Shown here: positions 1 through 7,022 of the stretch, one piece after another
Numbering within the stretch: the stretch's first letter is position 1
How the letters are laid out: every line of letters begins with the position of its first letter
Assembly: GCA_024697885.1 (NCBI GenBank)
Contig: JAILSA010000216.1
Coordinates: 1 to 7,277 of the forward strand
DNA from: Eubacterium sp.
GTDB lineage: Bacteria; Bacillota; Clostridia; Lachnospirales; Lachnospiraceae
Direction: 5' to 3'
DNA length: 7,277 bases
The notes under the pieces: model-generated
Database searches by the model: none
What the model was told of the DNA's origin: nothing
The model's input: the letters and a program-made list of their open reading frames with translations, nothing else
Made by a program: the position numbers and the translations under genes

Positions 1-1729
1 CACCTATCCAAAGGGACTTATGTACGGCCTTAATATGTTTGATAGCTGGCTTTATGATGACAAAGAGCCTTTTATCCATGTGGAGAGCGGAAGTGTCTTT
101 GAGGAACTTCGGGCCGCTATGGAGACAGACTATTATGAGAATTTAATTAAGGAGTGCTTCCTTGACAACAAGCACGCAAGCCTGGTGAAGGTGGAGCCTA
201 AGGTGGGCATGACCGCTCAGATGGACCAGGAGGAGGCAGACCGTTTGGCAGCCTGCAAGGCCAAAATGTCCCAGGAGGATTTGGAGCGCCTGGTGAGGGA
301 GACCGAGGAACTAAAGGCCTACCAGGAGGAGCCAAACACCCCAGAGGAGCTTAAGTGCATTCCGCTTTTGGCCAGGGAGGATATTGGCAGGGAAGTGGAG
401 CCTTTTTCCAATATAGAGAGTCAGGTGGAGGAAATACCTTTTCTCCAGCACGATTACCAGACCAATGGAATCGCCTATGTTCGCCTGTCCTTTGACATAA
501 AGGATTTGACCGCCTATGCCCCTTATCTGGGTCTCTTGTCCGAGTTGATTAGCGGTATGGATACGGAGAAGAGGGATAAGCTGGCCCTGAGCAATGAGAT
601 TTTAATTCACGCCGGAAGTTTTTCCGTGAGTGCCAATAGCTATGAGAGAATGAGAAGCGACGACTATCGTCTCTTTATGGAAGTGACCACCAAGGTCCTC
701 TACCGCGAGTTGCCTTATCTGATGGAATTGACGGGAGAGATTTTGACCCAGACGATTTTGAAGGATGAAAAACGCCTGAAGGAAATTGTGGGTGAGGTGA
801 GATCTGGCCAGCAGGCATCCAAGCTCGGAAGCGGCCACACCACAGCGGCCCAAAGAGCAGGTGCTTATCTGTCAGACCGATTGGCCTGCGTGGAGTATAT
901 TAAGGGAATTTCCTATTACGATTTCCTCTGCGATTTAGAGGACAATTTTGAGGAGAGAAAGGACCAGCTGATTGAGATTTTGCAGGCCCTGACCAAGGAG
1001 ATTTTTACCAAGAAGAGAATGTCTGTGTCTGTGACCGGAGACGAGGAGGGGGCCAAGGCCCTGAAGGAGGCCCTGCCAAGTCTTATGAGTGCTTTGCCAG
1101 ACCAGGGGGATGGCGACTTGCCAGAAGCGGTTTACAAGGTGGAGCCACTGCCACAAAATGAGGGATTTAAGACGGCGTCTAAGGTTCAGTATGTAGCCCG
1201 CTGTGGTAATTTTGCCAAGAAGGGGATCGCCTACGACGGCTCTTACCGGGTGGTGAAAAAGATCCTTTCCTATGACTACCTCTGGAACGAGGTGAGGGTC
1301 AAGGGAGGGGCCTACGGAGTTATGTGCTCCTTCACGCCAAGTGGCTACGGCAGCCTTATGTCCTACCGGGATCCTAATTTGGAAAATACCAATGAGGTCT
1401 ACAAAAAGATTCCTGATTATCTGGACGAGTTCGATGCGGATGAGAGGGATATGATGAAATATATTATTGGAACCATCAGCGATTTGGATACACCGCTGAC
1501 ACCGAGAACCAAGGGGGCCAGGTCCTATCAGGCCTACCAACTAGGCATCACGCTGGAGGAAAAGCAGAGGGAGCGCCAGGAGGTTTTGGCCACAGACCAG
1601 GCCAAGGTGCGCCAGGCGGCGGCCATGGTTCGCGCCGTTTTGGAAGATGAGAAAATTTGTACTATCGGTGGAGAGGAAAAGGTTGAGGCGGCAGCAGACC
1701 TTTTTGACCATGTGAGAGTTTTGAAATAA
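1..1729 (+). CDS. M16C-family zinc metallopeptidase (PreP/Cym1-like), C-terminal part, cut by window start
   Basis: The reading frame is open from the first bases (codons in phase from base 2, reading TYPKGLMYGLN), so the ATG at 20 is internal and the true start lies outside the window. About 575 residues are visible. Full-length PreP/Cym1-type proteins are near 970 residues, so roughly the last 60% is here. The PKG-x-YG-x(4)-DSWLYD stretch at the start and the NEVRVKGGAYG block near bases 1285-1320, followed by SYRDPNLENT, are typical of this family. The Arg/Tyr-containing GGAYG block in the second half completes the active site. The zinc-binding HxxEH motif belongs to the N-terminal half and cannot be checked. 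An acidic, Glu/Lys-rich segment around residues 60-125 probably corresponds to the M16C-associated linker that joins the two halves of the clamshell. No signal peptide can be assessed. Known members degrade unstructured peptides. The gene ends 15 bases before era and is probably co-transcribed with it. Confidence 0.93.
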   Translation, partial: TYPKGLMYGLNMFDSWLYDDKEPFIHVESGSVFEELRAAMETDYYENLIKECFLDNKHASLVKVEPKVGMTAQMDQEEADRLAACKAKMSQEDLERLVRETEELKAYQEEPNTPEELKCIPLLAREDIGREVEPFSNIESQVEEIPFLQHDYQTNGIAYVRLSFDIKDLTAYAPYLGLLSELISGMDTEKRDKLALSNEILIHAGSFSVSANSYERMRSDDYRLFMEVTTKVLYRELPYLMELTGEILTQTILKDEKRLKEIVGEVRSGQQASKLGSGHTTAAQRAGAYLSDRLACVEYIKGISYYDFLCDLEDNFEERKDQLIEILQALTKEIFTKKRMSVSVTGDEEGAKALKEALPSLMSALPDQGDGDLPEAVYKVEPLPQNEGFKTASKVQYVARCGNFAKKGIAYDGSYRVVKKILSYDYLWNEVRVKGGAYGVMCSFTPSGYGSLMSYRDPNLENTNEVYKKIPDYLDEFDADERDMMKYIIGTISDLDTPLTPRTKGARSYQAYQLGITLEEKQRERQEVLATDQAKVRQAAAMVRAVLEDEKICTIGGEEKVEAAADLFDHVRVLK

Positions 1730-1732
1730 GAA

Positions 1733-1738
1733 AAGGAG
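1733..1738 (+). promoter_or_regulatory. ribosome binding site of era
   Basis: AAGGAG lies six bases upstream of the GTG at 1745. This spacing fixes the GTG as the start of era. The resulting protein begins seven residues before the first beta strand leading to the P-loop, as in other Era proteins. Confidence 0.85.
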
Positions 1739-1744
1739 ATAACA

Positions 1745-2653
1745 GTGAGCCAAACTTTTAAATCGGGCTTTGTCACCCTGGTGGGTCGCCCAAATGTAGG
1801 AAAATCAACCCTGATGAATCGGATGATTGGACAGAAAATCGCCATTACATCCAACAAACCTCAGACTACCAGAAATCGGATTCAGACGGTTTTTCATGAC
1901 GAGAGGGGACAGATTGTCTTTTTGGACACCCCGGGAATTCACAAGGCAAAAAACAAGCTGGGTGAGTTTATGGTAAATGCGGCGGAGTCCACTTTTAAGG
2001 AAGTGGATTTGGTTCTCTGGCTAGTGGAGGCCACCACCTTTATTGGACAGGGGGAGCGCCACATTGCGGAGGAGTTAAAAAAATCCTCTGCCCCAGTGAT
2101 TTTGGTTATGAACAAAATCGACAAGATTCGCAAGGACGAGCTTTTGGAGTGCATGAATGCCTACAAGGATATTTTGGATTTTGCGGAGATGATTCCAGTG
2201 TCTGCCCAGACCGGGGAAAATATTGAAGATTTGGTTTCCACCATGTTTGACTACCTGGAGGAGGGGCCTCAGTTTTACGATGAGGATACCATTACGGACC
2301 AGCCGGTGAGACAGATTGTGGCGGAACTTGTGAGGGAGAAGGCCCTGCGACTTTTGCAGGATGAGATTCCTCACGGCATTGCGGTTTCTATTGATTCTAT
2401 GAAGCAGAGACCGGGAAAAAATCTTTTCTACGACATCGATGCCACTATCATTTGTGAGAGGGATTCTCACAAGGGAATTATTATTGGCAAGCAGGGGGCC
2501 ATGCTGAAGAAAATCGGCAGTGCCGCCCGATATGAAATTGAGGATTTCCTTCAGGCCAAGGTCAACCTTAAACTCTGGGTCAAGGTTAAGAAGGATTGGC
2601 GAGACAGCGATTTCTTATTGAAAAACTTCGGATTCAAACAGGAAAATGAATAA
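1745..2653 (+). CDS. era: GTPase Era
   Basis: Era is a GTPase that binds the 3' end of 16S rRNA and assists late 30S subunit maturation at the inner face of the membrane. The 302-residue length matches the family (about 300). The N-terminal G domain shows all five motifs: P-loop GRPNVGKST (14-22), switch I with KPQTT (38-42), DTPG (61-64), NKID (123-126) and SAQTG (153-157). The C-terminal KH domain carries the RNA-binding loop GIIIGKQG (244-251) and ends with the conserved LWVKVKKDWR (277-286). Translation begins at GTG, supported by a well-placed AAGGAG. It is the middle gene of a tight run with the upstream M16C protease gene and recO 21 bases downstream. The era-recO pairing is common in Firmicutes. 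Nothing is truncated or missing. Confidence 0.98.
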   Translation: MSQTFKSGFVTLVGRPNVGKSTLMNRMIGQKIAITSNKPQTTRNRIQTVFHDERGQIVFLDTPGIHKAKNKLGEFMVNAAESTFKEVDLVLWLVEATTFIGQGERHIAEELKKSSAPVILVMNKIDKIRKDELLECMNAYKDILDFAEMIPVSAQTGENIEDLVSTMFDYLEEGPQFYDEDTITDQPVRQIVAELVREKALRLLQDEIPHGIAVSIDSMKQRPGKNLFYDIDATIICERDSHKGIIIGKQGAMLKKIGSAARYEIEDFLQAKVNLKLWVKVKKDWRDSDFLLKNFGFKQENE

Positions 2654-2660
2654 ATTGGAA

Positions 2661-2668
2661 GGAGGAGG
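2661..2668 (+). promoter_or_regulatory. ribosome binding site of recO
   Basis: GGAGGAGG sits six bases before the TTG at 2675. The first in-frame ATG codons (2690, 2696) lie within the first conserved strand of RecO and have no comparable site, so the TTG start is preferred. Confidence 0.82.
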
Positions 2669-2674
2669 CTGGCC

Positions 2675-3403
2675 TTGAAAAAACAGGTGATGGGCATGGT
2701 TTTATCGGCAAAGACCATCAACGAATACGATAAGCGGGTCGTCCTCCTGACGAGAGAATGGGGGCGAATCTCCGCCTTTGCCAAGGGGGCAAAGCGGCCG
2801 AAGAGTCCCCTTTCTGCAACTACGGAGCCCTTTTGCTTTGGGAATTTTTATGTCTACCAGGGCAGGGATTCCTACAATATAGAGCAGGTGGAGGTCAGGG
2901 AATTTTTCCCGGAACTGCGAAAGGATTTAGACATGCTCTACATGGCCATGTATTTCTGCGAGGTGGCGGACTATTTTACCAGGGAGGGCATGAATGCCAA
3001 GGAAGAGTTAAATCTACTTTATATTTCCCTCAAGGCCCTGTCGGCACCCCAAATTCCCATGGGACTGGTGAGGCGGATTTTTGAATTTCGCATGCTCTAT
3101 GTTCAGGGCTTAGCCCCTAGGATTTACGAGTGCATGGAGTGCGGGAAAAAAGAAGGGCTCCACCACTTCTACGTAAATCAGGCGGGCATGGCCTGTGACG
3201 ACTGCAATCCCGGCAGGGGGGGCTACTATGTGTCGGACACCAGCCTCTACACCCTGCAGAGAATTTTGTCCTCTCCCCTAGAGCGTCTTTACACCTTTAC
3301 CGTCAAGGACAATATTCTGGCGGAACTTGACCGGGTGGTGGGGGCCTACTTTGCCGCCAACACAGACAGGAAGTTCAGGAGCCTGTCCCCTTTGGATTTG
3401 TAA
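2675..3403 (+). CDS. recO: DNA repair protein RecO
   Basis: RecO works with RecR and RecF to load RecA onto SSB-coated single-stranded DNA and anneals complementary strands. The 242 residues fit the usual 240-260. The N-terminal OB fold is recognisable from the pattern MGMVLSAKTINEYDKRVVLLTREWGRI-type strands, with the family's typical switch to AKGAKRPKSP (36-45). A helical C-terminal domain contains a four-cysteine zinc site: C153-x2-C156 and C174-x2-C177. This zinc site is frequent in Firmicute RecO. The start is TTG, set by a strong GGAGGAGG. A run of seven G residues at 3216-3222 encodes R-G-G without disturbing the frame. The gene follows era by 21 bases. The next gene has its own promoter beginning seven bases after the recO stop, and no intrinsic terminator is seen between them, so some readthrough into glyS is likely. 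Confidence 0.96.
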   Translation: MKKQVMGMVLSAKTINEYDKRVVLLTREWGRISAFAKGAKRPKSPLSATTEPFCFGNFYVYQGRDSYNIEQVEVREFFPELRKDLDMLYMAMYFCEVADYFTREGMNAKEELNLLYISLKALSAPQIPMGLVRRIFEFRMLYVQGLAPRIYECMECGKKEGLHHFYVNQAGMACDDCNPGRGGYYVSDTSLYTLQRILSSPLERLYTFTVKDNILAELDRVVGAYFAANTDRKFRSLSPLDL

Positions 3404-3409
3404 AAGGTC

Positions 3410-3438
3410 TTGAAAAAAACTTTCCCAGATAGTACAAT
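3410..3438 (+). promoter_or_regulatory. sigma-A type promoter of glyS
   Basis: TTGAAA (3410-3415) and TACAAT (3433-3438) are separated by exactly 17 bases, and each differs from consensus by one base. The predicted transcript start is near 3445, giving a leader of only about 40 nt. That is too short for a T-box, so glyS here is not controlled by the tRNA-sensing leader found on many Firmicute synthetase genes. A ribosome binding site GGAGG (3470-3474) lies nine bases before the ATG at 3484. Confidence 0.8.
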
Positions 3439-3483
3439 GGGACTTAACGTGAAAAAACATGATTTTTTTGGAGGAATTGCAAG

Positions 3484-4881
3484 ATGGAAAAGACAATGGA
3501 TAAAATTGTAGCATTGGCAAAAAGCCGTGGATTTATCTATCCGGGCTCTGAGATTTACGGTGGTCTGGCCAACACATGGGACTACGGTAATCTGGGAGTT
3601 GAGTTGAAAAATAATGTAAAGAGAGCATGGTGGCAGAAGTTTATTCAGGAGAATAAATATAATGTAGGAGTTGACTGTGCAATCCTTATGAACCCTCAGA
3701 CATGGGTGGCTTCCGGTCATCTTGGCGGTTTCTCTGATCCTTTGATGGATTGTAAGGAGTGCCACGAGCGCTTCCGCGCAGACCAGCTGATTGAGAATTT
3801 TGCTGCTGAGAATCAGATGGAGTTAGATGGCTCTGTAGATGGCTGGGACAATGCCAAGATGGAGAGCTTTATTGCAGATAATAAGATTTGCTGCCCAAGC
3901 TGTGGCAAGCAGAATTTTACTGAGATTCGTCAGTTCAACCTTATGTTCAAAACCTTCCAGGGTGTAACTGAGGATGCCAAAAACACTGTATACCTTCGTC
4001 CAGAGACTGCACAGGGTATTTTTGTAAACTTTAAAAATGTACAGAGAACTTCCCGCAAGAAAATTCCATTTGGAATTGGTCAGATTGGTAAGTCTTTCCG
4101 TAACGAGATCACACCGGGAAACTTTACTTTCCGTACTCGCGAGTTCGAGCAGATGGAGTTAGAGTTCTTCTGTGAACCTGATACTGATTTGGAGTGGTTC
4201 GCTTACTGGAGACAGTTCTGTATTGACTGGCTGAAGAACCTGGGACTCAAGGAGGATGAAATCCGTACAAGAGACCATGACAAGGAAGAGCTTAGCTTCT
4301 ATAGTAAGGCTACCACAGACTTGGAGTTCCTCTTCCCATTTGGATGGGGCGAGCTCTGGGGAATTGCAGATCGTACCAACTACGATTTGACCCAGCACCA
4401 GAATACTTCTGGCGAGTCCATGGAGTACTTTGACGACGAGAAAAAGGAAAAATACATTCCATATGTTATCGAGCCATCACTGGGAGCTGACCGTGTAACT
4501 TTGGCCTTCCTTTGCAGCGCTTACGACGAGGAAAATATTGGAACTGAAGAAAAACCTGATGTGCGTACGGTAATGCACTTCCACCCAGCTCTTGCACCAG
4601 TAAAAATTGGTGTGCTTCCACTTTCTAAGAAGTTGAACGAGAACGCAGAGAAGGTATTTGAGGAATTGAGCAAGTCCTATAACTGTGAGTACGATGACCG
4701 CGGAAACATCGGTAAGAGATACCGCCGTCAGGACGAGATCGGTACACCATACTGTGTCACCTATGATTTTGATTCTGAAGAGGACGGCATGGTTACTGTC
4801 CGCGACAGAGACAGCATGAAGCAGGAGCGTGTAAAAATCAGCGAATTGAAGGAGTATTTTGCTGATAAATTCACCTTCTAA
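3484..4881 (+). CDS. glyS: glycine--tRNA ligase, class II single-chain (homodimer) type
   Basis: This enzyme charges tRNA-Gly with glycine using ATP in the cytoplasm. The 465 residues are collinear with the alpha2 bacterial/eukaryotic-type GlyRS and not with the alpha2beta2 GlyQ/GlyS pair. The N-terminal part reads [20 protein letters not shown], a family signature. It is followed by a four-cysteine site (C90-x2-C93 and C137-x2-C140). Class II motif 2 is [19 protein letters not shown] (205-223). Motif 3 is [10 protein letters not shown] (334-343) with the ATP-binding Arg337. Residues from about 370 ([13 protein letters not shown]) to the end form the anticodon-binding domain. The gene has its own promoter and a GGAGG site. 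Its arginine codons are almost all CGT, CGC or AGA, whereas the upstream genes favour AGG, CGG and CGA. That is consistent with high expression. The following gene starts 20 bases after its stop. Confidence 0.97.
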   Translation: MEKTMDKIVALAKSRGFIYPGSEIYGGLANTWDYGNLGVELKNNVKRAWWQKFIQENKYNVGVDCAILMNPQTWVASGHLGGFSDPLMDCKECHERFRADQLIENFAAENQMELDGSVDGWDNAKMESFIADNKICCPSCGKQNFTEIRQFNLMFKTFQGVTEDAKNTVYLRPETAQGIFVNFKNVQRTSRKKIPFGIGQIGKSFRNEITPGNFTFRTREFEQMELEFFCEPDTDLEWFAYWRQFCIDWLKNLGLKEDEIRTRDHDKEELSFYSKATTDLEFLFPFGWGELWGIADRTNYDLTQHQNTSGESMEYFDDEKKEKYIPYVIEPSLGADRVTLAFLCSAYDEENIGTEEKPDVRTVMHFHPALAPVKIGVLPLSKKLNENAEKVFEELSKSYNCEYDDRGNIGKRYRRQDEIGTPYCVTYDFDSEEDGMVTVRDRDSMKQERVKISELKEYFADKFTF

Positions 4882-4901
4882 GAAAATCTCAACGAGGTAA
4901 T

Positions 4902-5720
4902 ATGAAGAAAAGAAATTATACAAGAAGGCAGCTTGCAATCATTGTCGCACTCAGTGCGGCAATGCTGTTGGCTGCTATTCTCTTAAACAAATTTTTGCCG
5001 GCAGGGGATTCGGAGCCACAACAAACTGTGAGCCCGGCGGCAGTGGTGAGTGCAACCGCCAGTCCGGCTCCCACAGAGACCCCGGATCCTACCCTGCAAA
5101 TCGCCACTTTCTTGCAGGGGCCTAAATCCTGGGAGGCCAGGAGAGAATGGTCTGGCAAGTGGGGAAAACAAATAAAGGACGGAGGTTCCTTCGGGGGCTT
5201 TGGCTGCGGCCTCTGCTGCATGGCCAATATTTATACTTCCTTTAGTGACTACAAGGCCTCGCCCCTTGACATGTACGACTATGCCAAGGAGGTCTCGGAG
5301 TACGAGGGAGGCGGCGCCATTGACTGGGGCTACATGAAGGGAACCCTGCAGGCAGCAGGCTTTACCTGTGATGTCTTTAGAAAACCTAAGACCTACAAGA
5401 AGTTTCAGGAGCTGATAAAAAATTCCATGACTTCCATTGTGGTAGTCAGCAGTGCGGAGAGCCAGGTCTACTGGCAAAACACACCGGGCCACTATGTAAC
5501 ACTCTTTTTGTATGACCAGGAAAAAGACCAGATTTTTCTGGGAGACTCTGGTGACCCTAACCACAACCGTCACTGGGTTTCTCTGAAAAAAATCTACAAG
5601 TCCCTAAAGACTGCCAACCGCTGGCAGATTCTTCTGGTGACAGCCTATGATGAGGAAATGGACAATTTTAAAAACGAAAGCTTTGGGGGGACTATGGTTC
5701 TTCCGGATTATGCTAAGTAA
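4902..5720 (+). CDS. membrane-anchored C39-like (papain-fold) domain protein, function unknown
   Basis: The 272-residue protein has a basic N-terminus (KKRNYTRR) and one hydrophobic segment at about 11-30. No lipobox cysteine follows, so it is an uncleaved anchor or a signal peptide, and the rest lies outside the cytoplasm. A Ser/Thr/Pro/Ala-rich linker spans about 36-65. The remainder resembles the Peptidase_C39_2-type fold: a glycine-rich FGCGLCCMANIY (100-111) holds the candidate catalytic Cys102, GHYVTLFLYD (196-205) holds candidate His197, and FLGDSGDP (212-219) offers Asp215 or Asp218. The usual motif after the cysteine is GPT or GPS; here it reads CGLCC, so activity is uncertain. The start ATG has only a modest GAGGT at 4894-4898, three bases upstream. 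The 20-base gap after glyS and lack of a visible promoter suggest readthrough from the glyS promoter. Possible roles are cleavage of peptides or cell-wall proteins, or a non-catalytic binding function; the target cannot be named. Confidence 0.8.
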   Translation: MKKRNYTRRQLAIIVALSAAMLLAAILLNKFLPAGDSEPQQTVSPAAVVSATASPAPTETPDPTLQIATFLQGPKSWEARREWSGKWGKQIKDGGSFGGFGCGLCCMANIYTSFSDYKASPLDMYDYAKEVSEYEGGGAIDWGYMKGTLQAAGFTCDVFRKPKTYKKFQELIKNSMTSIVVVSSAESQVYWQNTPGHYVTLFLYDQEKDQIFLGDSGDPNHNRHWVSLKKIYKSLKTANRWQILLVTAYDEEMDNFKNESFGGTMVLPDYAK

Positions 5721-5879
5721 GAAGTGCATATGTTTTTCCGTGAGGGCCCAATTTTCTACTGGAATTTAATCTCCCTGAGGGAGGAAAACATCCGGTGTAC
5801 ATTTGATATGTGGCGACCAGAGTGGAACGAAGACTTGATTTCCTACCGAGATTTAACTTCCCCGGATTATATGAGAAAT

Positions 5880-5966
5880 AAAAAATCCCACCAGCGAGAG
5901 ACTTCAAGGCGATGCCTTGTGTCTCGAGTCGGTGGGACTTTTTTATGTTGTCGGTGGGATTTTTTT
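5880..5966 (-). terminator. intrinsic terminator of the degV-family gene (minus strand)
   Basis: Read leftward from the degV-family stop, the 3' arm is GGTGGGA (5892 to 5886) and runs directly into six T residues (5885-5880 on the minus strand). Two alternative 5' arms exist: the complement of 5931-5937 and the complement of 5953-5965. The second pairs over 13 bases without mismatch, including the A/T tract. The structure therefore serves both convergent units. Confidence 0.8.
5886..5944 (+). terminator. intrinsic terminator of the glyS/C39-like unit (plus strand)
   Basis: TCCCACC (5886-5892) pairs with GGTGGGA (5931-5937), followed after one C by six T residues (5939-5944). Inside, GAGAC (5898-5902) pairs with GTCTC (5921-5925) and CAAGGC (5905-5910) with GCCTTG (5914-5919), leaving a three-base loop GAT. 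The result is a long hairpin with internal loops and a T-tract at its end. Confidence 0.85.
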
Positions 5967-5971
5967 ATGTA
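5928..5971. repeat. 22-bp tandem duplication of a terminator arm plus T-tract
   Basis: Two directly adjacent 22-base copies lie at 5928-5949 and 5950-5971. Both begin GTCGGTGGGA and end in a T-run followed by ATGT. They differ only at their 11th base (C or T) and their last base (T or A), so 20 of 22 positions match. Each copy contains the arm GGTGGGA that pairs with 5886-5892. Confidence 0.92.
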
Positions 5972-5982
5972 CTTTAAAAAAA

Positions 5983-6822
5983 TCACGCTTCCTCTACATA
6001 CCCAATTCCCAGGCTGTAAGGTCCGATATGGGTTCCTACAATAGGAGCGATGCAGGTGATCAAAATCTCATTCTGGATTCCTGCCTCTCTCAGCTGGGCC
6101 TTAAGTGTCTCGGCTCTCTCTACTGCGTTGGAGTGTCCGATGACAAATTTGTAATTGCTATCAGGCGCTTTTTCCTTGGCGCGATTTACCAACCAGGCGT
6201 TGGCTGATTTTCTTCCCTTTACCTTGTCTAGAGGTTTTACTCCGTCTGGCAAAAGCTGAAGTACTGGATGGATGCGGGCCTGATTGTCCACCTGGTCAAC
6301 TGTTTTGGAAATTCTTCCCCCGTGCTGAAGGTAGTCCATGTTGTCTACAACGAAGTAGGTCTGTACTCGTGGAATAAGTGCGGTAATGGCATCTGCGATT
6401 TCGGTGGCAGAAGCGCCGGCGTCTCTCATGTCCACAGCGGTCTGTACCAAAAGTGCCTGTCCCATAGCTCCGTTCTCGCAATCAATGAGGTGAAGCTTGT
6501 CGGAATTAACATTTTCCGCTGCAATGTTGGCTGACTGGAAGGTGGCACTCATGTATTTGGAGAAGAGGATGGCAACAATCTCATCTCCGGCATCAATGTA
6601 CTTCTGGAAAATCTGCTCAAACTCGTATGGGTTTACGGCAGCTGTGTTTGGTTTGTCCTCGCTGGTCTCTAGGAGGTTGTAGAACTCCTCATTGCTTAAG
6701 TCAACACCGCACTTGTAGTCAGTGGAGCCGAAGCTTACAGTCAGGGCCATAATGTCAAAATTGTTGGCCTTGGCATATTCCATTGTCATGTCGGAAAGAC
6801 TGTCTGTAATAATACGTATCAT
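5983..6822 (-). CDS. DegV family protein (FakB-like fatty-acid-binding protein)
   Basis: DegV/FakB proteins bind a fatty acid and present it to the kinase FakA, which makes acyl-phosphate for phospholipid synthesis. The 279-residue length is standard. Family blocks appear in order: IITDSLSDM (4-12), a threonine in the PNTAAVNP turn (T60), the SATFQSA block (92-98; usually SGTYQSA), DYLQHGGRIS (163-172), KGRK (202-205) and GTHIGPYSLGIGY (263-275). The Ser92, His265 and Thr60 positions correspond to the carboxylate-binding residues described for FakB proteins. Several blocks depart from the common form (NTAAVNP for TSQPS-type, ATFQSA for GTYQSA, GPYSLG for GPGALG), so the ligand may differ. The ATG at 6822 has AAAGGGG about 12 bases upstream and a consensus promoter. 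No FakA partner is visible. The gene is convergent with the C39-like gene and divergent from ppdK. Confidence 0.93.
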   Translation of the reverse strand: MIRIITDSLSDMTMEYAKANNFDIMALTVSFGSTDYKCGVDLSNEEFYNLLETSEDKPNTAAVNPYEFEQIFQKYIDAGDEIVAILFSKYMSATFQSANIAAENVNSDKLHLIDCENGAMGQALLVQTAVDMRDAGASATEIADAITALIPRVQTYFVVDNMDYLQHGGRISKTVDQVDNQARIHPVLQLLPDGVKPLDKVKGRKSANAWLVNRAKEKAPDSNYKFVIGHSNAVERAETLKAQLREAGIQNEILITCIAPIVGTHIGPYSLGIGYVEEA

Positions 6823-6868
6823 GGTTTTAATTATCCCCTTTCGTGGTTATTTTTACGTTTACGGATTC

Positions 6869-6898
6869 ATTATAGATTGAGGGGGGAGAAAATGTCAA
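6869..6898 (-). promoter_or_regulatory. consensus sigma-A promoter of the degV-family gene
   Basis: On the minus strand TTGACA (6898-6893) and TATAAT (6874-6869) both match consensus perfectly, with an 18-base spacer containing six consecutive C residues. The predicted start is near 6862, about 40 bases before the ATG. Confidence 0.88.
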
Positions 6899-6928
6899 TG
6901 GAAAGCCGAAAATTAACAAAAAAAACAC

Positions 6929-6957
6929 TTTTATCTTGATATCTTTTGTGTTACAAT
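6929..6957 (+). promoter_or_regulatory. probable extended -10 promoter of ppdK
   Basis: TGTTACAAT (6949-6957) is an extended -10 element (TG, one base, TACAAT). The -35 region 17 bases upstream (TTTTAT, 6929-6934) is poor. An eight-A tract (6918-6925) lies just upstream and could act as an UP-like element. The inverted arms AACAC and GTGTT, at about 6924-6928 and 6948-6952, flank the -35 region and could be an operator, but they are short. The predicted start is near 6964, giving a leader of about 95 nt. Confidence 0.6.
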
Positions 6958-6978
6958 AGGTTCTAGCAAACCTGGCGC

Positions 6979-7022
6979 TTGCGTCTTTTGTTATGCTCTT
7001 TTTAGGATAACAGGGGTCGCAA
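6979..7022 (+). promoter_or_regulatory. leader hairpin upstream of ppdK
   Basis: Bases 6979-6994 can pair with 7007-7022: 15 of 16 positions pair, three of them G-U wobbles and one a T-T mismatch. The loop is 12 bases (6995-7006). The core is TGTTAT (6989-6994) with ATAACA (7007-7012). No T-run follows, so it is not an intrinsic terminator. It could be an RNA control or stability element or, at the DNA level, an operator. It matches no riboswitch class that I recognise. Confidence 0.45.

Larger units (their letters stand above)
5721..5982. other. intergenic region between convergent genes; open frame 5724-6044 probably non-coding
   Basis: No convincing gene is found in these 262 bases. The frame of the preceding gene stays open after its TAA and could encode MFFREGPIFYWNLI-type residues from an ATG at 5730. 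That frame has no good ribosome binding site, then runs straight through the terminator hairpin and into the antisense of the degV-family gene. The first 50 or so codons look somewhat protein-like (three Trp, conventional codons), so an eroded gene tail or a very small gene cannot be excluded. A short GC-rich palindrome, CTCCCTGAGGGAG, lies at 5771-5783. The rest is terminator and repeat, listed separately. Confidence 0.4.

Noticed and set aside
935..1540. 201-codon minus-strand open frame inside the M16C peptidase gene
   Set aside because: It is a shadow of a strongly recognisable plus-strand gene; its composition is leucine/histidine-rich without motifs.
3216..3222. Seven-G run in recO as a possible frameshift site
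   Set aside because: The frame is intact, the product has full length, and no alternative frame downstream gives a sensible product.
3452..3469. AAAAAA and TTTTTT arms around CATGA before glyS, possible hairpin
   Set aside because: Only A-T pairs with a very short stem; too weak to act as a terminator or T-box-like element.
6936..6957. TTGATA and TACAAT as a promoter pair for ppdK
   Set aside because: Only ten bases separate them; the extended -10 element alone explains the site better.
6958..6973. AGGTTCTAGC followed by AACCT, resembling the first stem-loop of a preQ1-I riboswitch
   Set aside because: The A-rich tail needed for the pseudoknot is absent downstream, the left arm lies at or upstream of the predicted transcript start, and ppdK is not a queuosine gene.
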